Positions 1 through 5,333 of a stretch of 6,895 bases of DNA are shown here, one piece after another. This stretch comes from Oscillospiraceae bacterium (GTDB lineage: Bacteria > Bacillota > Clostridia > Oscillospirales > Acutalibacteraceae). Where the stretch lies: contig CADBMQ010000105.1 of the NCBI GenBank assembly GCA_902795765.1, positions 1-6,895 of the forward strand, read 5' to 3'. Position 1 is the first letter of the stretch; every line of letters begins with the position of its first letter. The notes beneath the pieces are model-generated. The model was given only the letters and a program-made list of their open reading frames with translations, was not told the origin of the DNA and ran no database searches. A program made the position numbers and the translations under genes.

Positions 1-113
1 AGAGCGGCAGCCTTAAACGGAGTATCAAGAGATGCTTCGGGAAGAGCTTTTAATTCTTCAACCGATTTTGGAAGACCTTCAAATTTGAAAGTCATAGATT
101 CTTTTATTTCCAT
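1..113 (-). CDS. N-terminus of small unknown protein, DUF6935-like (partial)
   Basis: This is the first 37 codons of a gene read on the minus strand and leaving the window at position 1. The protein begins MEIKESMTFKFEGLPKSVEE and continues with a stretch containing LPEASLDTPFKAAA. The start is supported by a strong Shine-Dalgarno site (AAAAGGAG on the minus strand, 119-126) five bases upstream of ATG. There is no signal peptide or membrane segment in the visible part. The pattern 'LP.S..ELKALPEASL.TPF.AAA' resembles from memory the DUF6935 family of small, uncharacterised proteins in gut Clostridia; this is recollection, not a search result. The gene lies 19 bp after the glyA stop with no terminator between, so it is probably co-transcribed with glyA. 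Its function is unknown. That it is a real gene is likely; the family name is moderate to low confidence. Confidence 0.7.
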   Translation of the reverse strand, partial: MEIKESMTFKFEGLPKSVEELKALPEASLDTPFKAAA

Positions 114-132
114 AGTAGCTCCTTTTATTTAA

Positions 133-1368
133 TTATTTATAAAGGGGATGCTTATCGCAAATTTCGCCAACCATACGGCGGATATTGTCTGCTTGATTAT
201 CGAAATCAACAACAGCCAAGTGAATGCACTCGGCAACCTTGTCCATATCGTCCTCCAAAAGACCTCTCGAAGTAGCCGCAGGCGTACCCAAACGAACACC
301 ACTTGTAACGAACGGGCTTTCAGGATCGTTCGGAATAGCGTTTTTGTTTGCGGTGATATAAACCTCGTCAAGGCGATGTTGCAACTCTTTACCTGTAACA
401 CCTGTACCGATAAGGTCGAGGAGCATAAGGTGATTGTCTGTACCGCCTGAAACGAGCTTGTGACCACGAGCAACAAGACCGTTTGCAAGAGCCTGAGCGT
501 TTTTCACGATTTGCTGTTGATAAGCCTTAAATTCGGGTGTAAGAGCTTCACCGAGGGCAACAGCCTTTGCGGCAATAACGTGCATAAGCGGGCCACCCTG
601 CGAACCAGGGAAAATAGCCTTGTTTACAGCCTTGCCGTACTCTTCACGGCAGAGAATCAAACCGCCACGAGGGCCACGCAAAGTCTTGTGAGTTGTAGTT
701 GTAACAACGTCAGCATATTCAACCGGATTCGGATGAAGACCTGCTGCAACAAGACCTGCAATGTGAGCCATATCAACCATAAAGTAAGCGCCAACACTTT
801 TAGCAATAGCAGAAATGCGCTCGAAATCAATAATTCTCGGATAAGCAGATGCACCTGCAACGATCATCTTCGGCTGACATTCTTTTGCTTGTTTCTCGAA
901 AGCATCATAATCAATATATCCGTTGTCGTCAACGCCGTAAGGTACGAAATTGTAAAGAGCGCCCGACATATTAACAGGTGAGCCGTGAGTCAAGTGACCG
1001 CCATTGTCAAGGCTCATACCCATAATGGTGTCGCCAGGTTTAACAAAAGCGAAGTATGTTGCAAGGTTAGCTTGCGCACCCGAGTGGGGTTGAACATTGG
1101 CAAACTCTGCACCAAAAAGTTCCTTTGCTCTGTCGATAGCGATTTGCTCAACAACGTCAACGCATTCGCAACCGCCGTAGTAACGTTTGCCGGGGTAACC
1201 TTCTGCGTACTTGTTTGTCAAAACACTACCCATAGCAGCCATAACAGCAGGGGAAACAAAGTTTTCCGACGCAATAAGTTCGATATTGCGTTGCTGTCTT
1301 TTAAGCTCGTCATTCATAGCTGCACCAACAGCGGGGTCAGTTTTCGATACAAAACCGATGGTGTCCAT
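133..1368 (-). CDS. glyA: Serine hydroxymethyltransferase
   Basis: This cytosolic PLP enzyme interconverts serine plus tetrahydrofolate with glycine plus 5,10-methylene-tetrahydrofolate, the main entry of one-carbon units for purine, thymidylate and methionine synthesis. The 411-residue product has the usual bacterial length. In numbering from the chosen start, visible motifs are [11 protein letters not shown] near the N-terminus, [11 protein letters not shown] at about 58-68, [11 protein letters not shown] at about 198-208 (Asp and His that contact PLP), [14 protein letters not shown] around the Schiff-base lysine K228, and SGVRLGTPA near 356-364 with the substrate-carboxylate arginine. Nothing catalytic is missing. 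An in-frame ATG lies five codons upstream (1383), but its nearest Shine-Dalgarno is 11 bases away; the ATG at 1368 has CGGAG at five bases and gives the typical MDTIGFV start. The gene is divergent from the carboxypeptidase gene and is followed closely by the small gene at 1-113. Confidence 0.97.
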   Translation of the reverse strand: MDTIGFVSKTDPAVGAAMNDELKRQQRNIELIASENFVSPAVMAAMGSVLTNKYAEGYPGKRYYGGCECVDVVEQIAIDRAKELFGAEFANVQPHSGAQANLATYFAFVKPGDTIMGMSLDNGGHLTHGSPVNMSGALYNFVPYGVDDNGYIDYDAFEKQAKECQPKMIVAGASAYPRIIDFERISAIAKSVGAYFMVDMAHIAGLVAAGLHPNPVEYADVVTTTTHKTLRGPRGGLILCREEYGKAVNKAIFPGSQGGPLMHVIAAKAVALGEALTPEFKAYQQQIVKNAQALANGLVARGHKLVSGGTDNHLMLLDLIGTGVTGKELQHRLDEVYITANKNAIPNDPESPFVTSGVRLGTPAATSRGLLEDDMDKVAECIHLAVVDFDNQADNIRRMVGEICDKHPLYK

Positions 1369-1373
1369 TAAAT

Positions 1374-1378
1374 CTCCG
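1374..1378 (-). promoter_or_regulatory. glyA ribosome-binding site that decides the start
   Basis: The minus strand reads CGGAG, then five bases, then the ATG at 1368. This site favours the shorter glyA product over the ATG at 1383, whose candidate site AAAGGA (1395-1400) is 11 bases away. Both starts are in the same frame, so the difference is only five residues. Confidence 0.7.
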
Positions 1379-1397
1379 TACATTTTAAAATCAGTCC

Positions 1398-1426
1398 TTT
1401 CAATTCCTAAAAAAATATGTTATAAT
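1398..1426 (+). promoter_or_regulatory. Candidate promoter for carboxypeptidase-DUF1015 operon
   Basis: On the plus strand there is a weak -35 TTTCAA (1398-1403), a 17 bp spacer and a perfect -10 TATAAT (1421-1426), preceded by TGT (1418-1420), which makes an extended -10 (TGnTATAAT). Transcription would start near 1433 and leave an untranslated leader of about 67 bases before the ATG at 1500. A second TATAAT at 1453-1458 has no good -35 and is a weaker alternative. The region is so AT-rich that chance matches are likely, but the extended -10 raises confidence. Confidence 0.5.
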
Positions 1427-1434
1427 AAACATAT
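1415..1434. repeat. Inverted repeat with 7 bp arms in divergent control region
   Basis: ATATGTT (1415-1421) and AACATAT (1428-1434) are perfect reverse complements separated by six bases (ATAATA). The repeat covers the -10 of the rightward promoter and the expected transcription start of the leftward glyA promoter. That is where a repressor could block both, but no specific regulator is identified. It could also be a chance product of AT-rich DNA. Confidence 0.45.
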
Positions 1435-1442
1435 ATTTATTA

Positions 1443-1459
1443 CATTATAACTTATAATG
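1443..1459. repeat. Near-continuous palindrome with Fur/PerR-like half-site
   Basis: CATTATAA (1443-1450), one base, then TTATAATG (1452-1459) form a perfect 17 bp palindrome with 8 bp arms. It holds the leftward glyA -10 (1444-1449) and a rightward TATAAT (1453-1458). The overlapping stretch TTATAATGATAATTT (1452-1466) matches the known Bacillus PerR box consensus TTATAATNATTATAA fully in the left half and at four of seven bases in the right half. This is a suggestive but imperfect operator candidate. Confidence 0.4.
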
Positions 1460-1472
1460 ATAATTTATGCAA
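1444..1472 (-). promoter_or_regulatory. Candidate glyA promoter
   Basis: On the minus strand, TTGCAT (1472-1467), a 17 bp spacer and a perfect TATAAT (1449-1444) form a sigma-A-like promoter. The start point would be near 1437, giving a leader of about 69 bases before the glyA ATG at 1368. The leader is too short to hold a glycine, THF or SAM riboswitch, and none is seen. Confidence 0.5.
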
Positions 1473-1481
1473 TATCTTTTT

Positions 1482-1486
1482 GGAGG
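1482..1486 (+). promoter_or_regulatory. Ribosome-binding site, carboxypeptidase gene
   Basis: GGAGG lies 13 bases before the ATG at 1500. The spacing is longer than usual, but the in-frame ATG at 1467 has no Shine-Dalgarno site at all, and there is no other start codon between them. This makes the ATG at 1500 the better start. Confidence 0.6.
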
Positions 1487-1499
1487 AAATCGCAATTTT

Positions 1500-2504
1500 A
1501 TGGGAACTCACAGAAGGACACGAAGAAAACAAAGTTGGCTCAAACGCAACGGGCTTATGCTTTTTGTTGTTGTTTTGATAGTCGCAGTAGTCATAGCGGT
1601 TGTTTTGATTTTAACACCCAAGCAAAAAACCGAATCGACAGAGTTGGAACCGACTGTTGCAACGCAGTCGCAAACTCACGCAGAAAAGCCGACTAACGAG
1701 CAGTCAAAACTGTATTTTGAAAAGTTTAGCAAAGTACCGCAGTCGGGCGTTATTACGGCAGGGCAGGTTAGTGTCGGACAGAATATTCTTGTAAATAATG
1801 AGTATAAATATAACCTCGACCAACAAACCGATTTTATCGAGTTTAACGAACTTCCCGACCGCAACTATGAACTTATGTTCGATGATTTGGACGGCGACCG
1901 ATTTACACTATACGAATTTAATTTAATGACGCAGACCTTTGCAAAAGACTACCCCGATGAGTATCTTGGTGTCTGCTCGGGCTATCGTACCTATGACGCA
2001 CAAAAACGCAACTTTGATGCGTCTGTCGAGCAAAACGGAGAAGAGGAAACGCTCAAATGGTTTACTCGACCTGGATATAGCGAACACCATACAGGCTATG
2101 CGATTGACTTTAATACAAACTCCTATGGCGACCGTGCTTTCACGGGAGAGGGCAATCAATCGTGGTTTAAGGAAAACTGCCACAAATTCGGATTTATCCA
2201 TAGATACACGGCAGAAAAACAGTCGATAACGGGAATAAATCCCGAAGCATGGCATTTCCGCCAAGTCGGCATTCCCCACGCAGATTATATAATGAAAAAT
2301 AATATCTGCTACGAAGAATATGTGGAGCAGATTAAGAAATACAGTTCAAAAAATCCGCTTGTAATCAAGCCTGACGCAGGTGGAGAGTATTGCGTTTTTT
2401 ATCAACAGGGCAAAGACGGCGAACAAATCAACCTTGCAGGATACACAGAGTATTACTGCTCGGGAAATAATGTTGACGGCTTTATTATAACAGCAATAAA
2501 ATAA
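1500..2504 (+). CDS. Membrane-anchored M15 (VanY-type) D-alanyl-D-alanine carboxypeptidase
   Basis: The 334-residue product is predicted to remove the terminal D-Ala from peptidoglycan pentapeptides outside the membrane. It has a basic cytosolic N-terminus rich in Arg and Lys, one hydrophobic anchor at about residues 20-39, a Ser/Thr/Glu-rich linker, and then the catalytic domain. M15 signatures are SGYRT at 160-164, SEHHTGYAIDF at 194-204 with zinc ligands H196 and D203, and EAWHFRQVG at 249-257 with the catalytic Glu 249 and third zinc ligand His 252. A tail of about 75 residues ending near SGNNVDGFIIT follows; I recall similar tails in clostridial relatives. The motifs fit VanY-type enzymes rather than the dipeptidase VanX, and there is no van regulatory system here, so a housekeeping or sporulation cell-wall role is more likely than glycopeptide resistance. 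The gene is probably co-transcribed with the DUF1015 gene 30 bp downstream. An upstream in-frame ATG at 1467 would add 11 residues but lacks a ribosome site. Confidence 0.92.
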   Translation: MGTHRRTRRKQSWLKRNGLMLFVVVLIVAVVIAVVLILTPKQKTESTELEPTVATQSQTHAEKPTNEQSKLYFEKFSKVPQSGVITAGQVSVGQNILVNNEYKYNLDQQTDFIEFNELPDRNYELMFDDLDGDRFTLYEFNLMTQTFAKDYPDEYLGVCSGYRTYDAQKRNFDASVEQNGEEETLKWFTRPGYSEHHTGYAIDFNTNSYGDRAFTGEGNQSWFKENCHKFGFIHRYTAEKQSITGINPEAWHFRQVGIPHADYIMKNNICYEEYVEQIKKYSSKNPLVIKPDAGGEYCVFYQQGKDGEQINLAGYTEYYCSGNNVDGFIITAIK

Positions 2505-2534
2505 TTTTGCATAAAAAGAAAGGAAGTTTTAAAA

Positions 2535-3806
2535 ATGGCAGAAATCAGACCTTATAAGGCATTGAGATTTACAAAATCAGCAGGAGAAATTGAGCGACTT
2601 GTTTGCCCTCCGTATGACATCATCAGCGAGGAAGAGCGACTTAATTATCTCAAAGAAAACGAAAATAATATAATCCGACTCGAGCTTCCGAGAGAGGGAG
2701 AGGACTTCTATAAAACTGCGGGAGAAACTTTGAAAAGAATGCTTGCAGACGGCATCTTGAAAACCGATGACGAAGACGGCATTTATGTTTATGAAATCGA
2801 GTTTCCGCTTGGCAGCGAGAAAAGAAAATTGCGTGGCATAATCGCACGTGTACTTCTTCACGAGTTCGCAGACGGTGTTGTGCTTCCGCACGAGGAAACT
2901 CTCTCGAAAGCAAAGGAAGACAGATTTAATCTTATGAAAAACACATTCTGCAACTTCTCGCAGATTTACTCGCTTTTCTCGGATAGTGAGCGTGTTACAG
3001 ACGGCATAGTAAATCGTGCGGTAGACGGCACAGAGCCTGTTTACGAAATGACCGACACAGACGGACTTATCCACAGATTGTGGATTATCACAGGCGAAAC
3101 TGCGAAAGAAGTTTGCGACAGTTTCAAAGACAGAAAACTCTATATCGCAGACGGCCACCATCGTTACGAAACTGCACTCCGCTTCAAAAAGTGGTGTATC
3201 GAAAACGGATACACCGATGATGACGGCATAAACTATTGTATGATGATGCTCGTTTCAATGGAGCACGAGGGGCTTCACGTGCTTCCAACTCATCGTATCG
3301 TTCGTGGACTTGATAACTTCGATATTGAAAGCGTTGTTAAGTCTTGCAGTCAGTATTTTGAAATCGAAACAGTCGAAAAGGCAAATATCGAAACTGCTTT
3401 GAAATCAAAATACGATAACGGAAATAAGTCTTTTGTGCTTTATGACGGTAAGGAATATCGCCTTATGACGTTGACTGACGATAAGATTATGGAACAACTT
3501 CTGCCCGATTCATCACTCGCATATCGTGGCTTGGATGTAAATGTGCTTCATCTTTTGATACTCGAAAAACTTTTCGACATCGACAAGGAAAATATGGCAA
3601 ATCAAAAGAATTTGACATACACACGCTACACAGACGAGGCAGTTTCTGCGGTTGACAACGGCGAGGCAGATTGTGCGTTCATTCTCAATCCGACAAAGGT
3701 TGTTGAAATTCGTGACGTAGCCGCCGCAGGTGAGAAAATGCCCCAAAAATCGACCTATTTCTATCCGAAACTCATAACAGGCCTTGTTATGAACAAAATC
3801 AGATAG
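2535..3806 (+). CDS. DUF1015 family protein
   Basis: This 423-residue protein is a full-length member of DUF1015. Recognisable family blocks are RPYKALRF at 5-12, VCPPYDII at 23-30, HEETLSKAKEDRF at 119-131, IADGHHRYETAL at 204-215, LPTHRIV at 250-256, AFILNPT at 381-387 and the C-terminal block MPQKSTYFYPKLITGLV at 402-418. There is no signal peptide or membrane segment, so it is cytosolic. The DGHHR motif resembles the DGxHR signature of the ParB/sulfiredoxin fold, a group that includes free L-serine kinases; in Clostridia DUF1015 genes are often beside serA/serC as I recall. A role in serine or phosphoserine metabolism is therefore a reasonable inference but is not shown here. A good Shine-Dalgarno (AAAGGAAG) lies eight to nine bases upstream. 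The gene follows the carboxypeptidase gene by 30 bp, and its 3' end overlaps the convergent M14 gene by 8 bp. Confidence 0.93.
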   Translation: MAEIRPYKALRFTKSAGEIERLVCPPYDIISEEERLNYLKENENNIIRLELPREGEDFYKTAGETLKRMLADGILKTDDEDGIYVYEIEFPLGSEKRKLRGIIARVLLHEFADGVVLPHEETLSKAKEDRFNLMKNTFCNFSQIYSLFSDSERVTDGIVNRAVDGTEPVYEMTDTDGLIHRLWIITGETAKEVCDSFKDRKLYIADGHHRYETALRFKKWCIENGYTDDDGINYCMMMLVSMEHEGLHVLPTHRIVRGLDNFDIESVVKSCSQYFEIETVEKANIETALKSKYDNGNKSFVLYDGKEYRLMTLTDDKIMEQLLPDSSLAYRGLDVNVLHLLILEKLFDIDKENMANQKNLTYTRYTDEAVSAVDNGEADCAFILNPTKVVEIRDVAAAGEKMPQKSTYFYPKLITGLVMNKIR

Positions 3807-4707
3807 CGAAAGATATTAAAAACAGTTCTTTCAGCCGTTCGTAGATTGCATAAAGTGTTGACGGTGGAAGAGGATTTTCGCCCTTTCCGATTTCAATTGT
3901 GAACCCCGGACGGGCGAATTCATCAATAAACCAATCCTTAAATCCGCCGTATGACGCAGTCCCACTCGGCTCGGCTACCCGATAACCACTCGCAGTAGCA
4001 AACAGTTCGGCAAGTCGCAGTCCGCTTTCGGGAGTGTTTTCGCCAAACTGCCAGTAAATTTCTTCGCCTTGCGAGTGCATTGCAAGGACTTTGTTGAAAC
4101 TGATTTCACGGCAGAGCGATGTCAGAATTTGCGTTTCAATCTCACTTTCAGGGCTTATACCACCGTATCTTCTCGGCGAAGGGCCGAAAATCCCGTCTGC
4201 TCGTTCAAGTTCTTTGAGTTGTTCAAAACCTGCGTTAAAATTGTGGTTGATGTCAATTCCATTCAGGTTTGCGTTCCAATATTTGTAGTCGTTGTTGTCG
4301 AGAATTTCTTCAATTCTCTCGGCAAACTCTCCTGCGGTTTGCACACCTGCACGAGCAATTTCGTATCCGTCGGGATTGACGCACGGAATGAAATAAAGTG
4401 TTTTGCCTTTGAGAGCGGAACGTGCATTTGAAATAGAGTAGTATTGATTGCGAACAAGTGCTTCGCACAACTCTTCTAAAAACATAATGAGCGACAAAAC
4501 AGTCAGCCGTTCGCTTCCGTGGAAGCCACCTGTGTATAGCACATTTTGTGAGCCGTTGCCGAGCTTTACTATATAAATCGGTCTGCCGCCAATCGTGCGA
4601 CCTTGCTTGGTCAACTGCAAAAAAGTGTATTTTGAAGCGAGCGTCTGCAAATATGATTCAAGCTCGCTATATGCGTATTCTCTTTGTTCAATCAAAAAAA
4701 TCACCAT
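3799..4707 (-). CDS. M14 zinc carboxypeptidase, gamma-D-glutamyl-diamino-acid endopeptidase-like
   Basis: This 302-residue metallopeptidase belongs to family M14. The zinc-binding HxxE is in TGGFHGSE (H63, E66), the third zinc ligand is H211 in LAMHSQGEEIYW, and the catalytic glutamate is E272 in FTIEIGKGENPLP. NPDGY at 111-115 and RRYGGISPESEIET at 179-192 are also typical. The HSQGE and ENPLP blocks suggest the subgroup that cuts the gamma-D-Glu-diaminopimelate bond of peptidoglycan peptides; this is inference from motif style. The usual N-R pair of the family reads N154-H155 in GIDINHNF. No signal peptide, membrane segment or LysM domain is seen, unlike exported endopeptidase I, so the protein looks cytosolic and may act in muropeptide recycling or in the mother cell or forespore. 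The ATG at 4707 has no clear Shine-Dalgarno site; the next candidate, GTG at 4704, is no better. The gene is head-to-head with the Nudix gene (23 bp gap). Confidence 0.9.
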   Translation of the reverse strand: MVIFLIEQREYAYSELESYLQTLASKYTFLQLTKQGRTIGGRPIYIVKLGNGSQNVLYTGGFHGSERLTVLSLIMFLEELCEALVRNQYYSISNARSALKGKTLYFIPCVNPDGYEIARAGVQTAGEFAERIEEILDNNDYKYWNANLNGIDINHNFNAGFEQLKELERADGIFGPSPRRYGGISPESEIETQILTSLCREISFNKVLAMHSQGEEIYWQFGENTPESGLRLAELFATASGYRVAEPSGTASYGGFKDWFIDEFARPGFTIEIGKGENPLPPSTLYAIYERLKELFLISFAI

Positions 4708-4730
4708 CTTTTAAAATTAAGGAGTAAGTT

Positions 4731-5267
4731 ATGGATTTTACCGAAAAAACTCTTAATCAAAAATATGTTTTCAACGGCAGAATTATGAATGTTCGAGTTG
4801 ACGATGTCATATTGCCAAACGGCAAACTTGCCGACCGTGAAGTTATCGAGCATAACGGCGGTGCGTGTATCGTTCCGCTGACAGATGACGGAGAAGTCTT
4901 AATGGTGAAGCAATATCGTTATCCGCATGAAAGACTTTTTTTGGAAATCCCTGCGGGAAAGCTTGAAAAGGGTGAAGATCCGCTTGAATGTGCAACTCGT
5001 GAACTCCACGAGGAAGTCGGAATGCTCTCGGACAATATAGTGTCGCTCGGCAACATTGTGCCAACACCTGCCTATGACAAAGAAGTGATTTATATGTACC
5101 TTGCCCGTTCACTCAAACCGACCGAGCAGTCGCTTGATGAAGACGAGTTTTTGGATGTGCATAGTTACAAACTTGATGATTTGGTCGAGATGGTGCTAAA
5201 AGGCGAAATTGAAGATGCCAAAACGCAGACGGCAATCCTAAAAACCAAAATGCTGATTGAAAAGTAG
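4731..5267 (+). CDS. nudF: Nudix hydrolase, probable ADP-ribose pyrophosphatase
   Basis: The 178-residue cytosolic enzyme is predicted to hydrolyse ADP-ribose and related nucleotide sugars to AMP plus ribose 5-phosphate, clearing a toxic by-product of NAD turnover. A complete Nudix box spans residues 76-98, GX5EX7REUXEEXGU, with G76, E82, R90, E91, E94, E95 and G97 all present. The proline at 113, fifteen residues after the box in PTPAYDKE, is the known hallmark of the ADP-ribose-specific subgroup. The N-terminal part, including IPAGKLE and VKQYRYP, also fits. Length is typical. A strong Shine-Dalgarno (TAAGGAG, 4718-4724) lies six bases before ATG. No clear promoter could be assigned in the short gap to the divergent M14 gene, so it probably lies within that gene. 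The hairpin at 5286-5330 follows the stop by 18 bp. The substrate is inferred from motif only. Confidence 0.92.
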   Translation: MDFTEKTLNQKYVFNGRIMNVRVDDVILPNGKLADREVIEHNGGACIVPLTDDGEVLMVKQYRYPHERLFLEIPAGKLEKGEDPLECATRELHEEVGMLSDNIVSLGNIVPTPAYDKEVIYMYLARSLKPTEQSLDEDEFLDVHSYKLDDLVEMVLKGEIEDAKTQTAILKTKMLIEK

Positions 5268-5285
5268 ATTACCAAAATAAAGTAT

Positions 5286-5330
5286 AAAACCTCTGTTTTT
5301 GTGGGAAAATAAGCAAAAACGGAGGTTTTT
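5286..5330 (+). terminator. Terminator-like hairpin between Nudix gene and ypeB
   Basis: Positions 5286-5301 pair with 5314-5329 over 16 consecutive base pairs with one G-U wobble (5294 with 5321) and a 12-base loop. The right arm ends in TTTTT. It resembles an intrinsic terminator for the Nudix transcript, and A and T runs on both flanks could allow function in either direction. The right arm also contains the ypeB ribosome-binding site GGAGG (5321-5325), so read-through RNA would hold that site in a paired form. Confidence 0.75.
5321..5325 (+). promoter_or_regulatory. ypeB ribosome-binding site inside hairpin arm
   Basis: GGAGG lies eight bases before the ypeB ATG at 5334 and is a good Shine-Dalgarno site. 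All five bases are in the right arm of the hairpin. It is accessible only if the hairpin is open or if transcription starts within or after the left arm. It favours ATG 5334 over the in-frame ATG at 5346. Confidence 0.7.
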
Positions 5331-5333
5331 ATT

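Noticed and set aside
460..981. Plus-strand open frame of 173 codons inside glyA
   Set aside because: It lies wholly antisense to a clearly conserved glyA, its product is rich in Cys, Asn and Ser with no recognisable motif, and it has no convincing ribosome site.
1369..1437. Possible glycine, THF or SAM riboswitch upstream of glyA
   Set aside because: The predicted leader is only about 69 bases, very AT-rich, and lacks the conserved cores of those riboswitches.
1500..2504. Glycopeptide-resistance VanY or VanX
   Set aside because: The motifs support an M15 D,D-carboxypeptidase, but no vanHAX or vanRS genes are nearby, and this subgroup is common in susceptible Clostridia. VanX-type signatures are absent.
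2577..3161. Minus-strand open frame of 194 codons inside the DUF1015 gene
   Set aside because: It is antisense to conserved DUF1015 blocks, and its product is a Phe/Cys/Val-rich shadow without motifs or a ribosome site.
4681..4730. Promoter for the Nudix gene in the 23 bp gap or just upstream
   Set aside because: TTGTTC (4684-4689) and TAAAAT (4712-4717) are 22 bp apart and would place the transcription start inside the ribosome-binding site.
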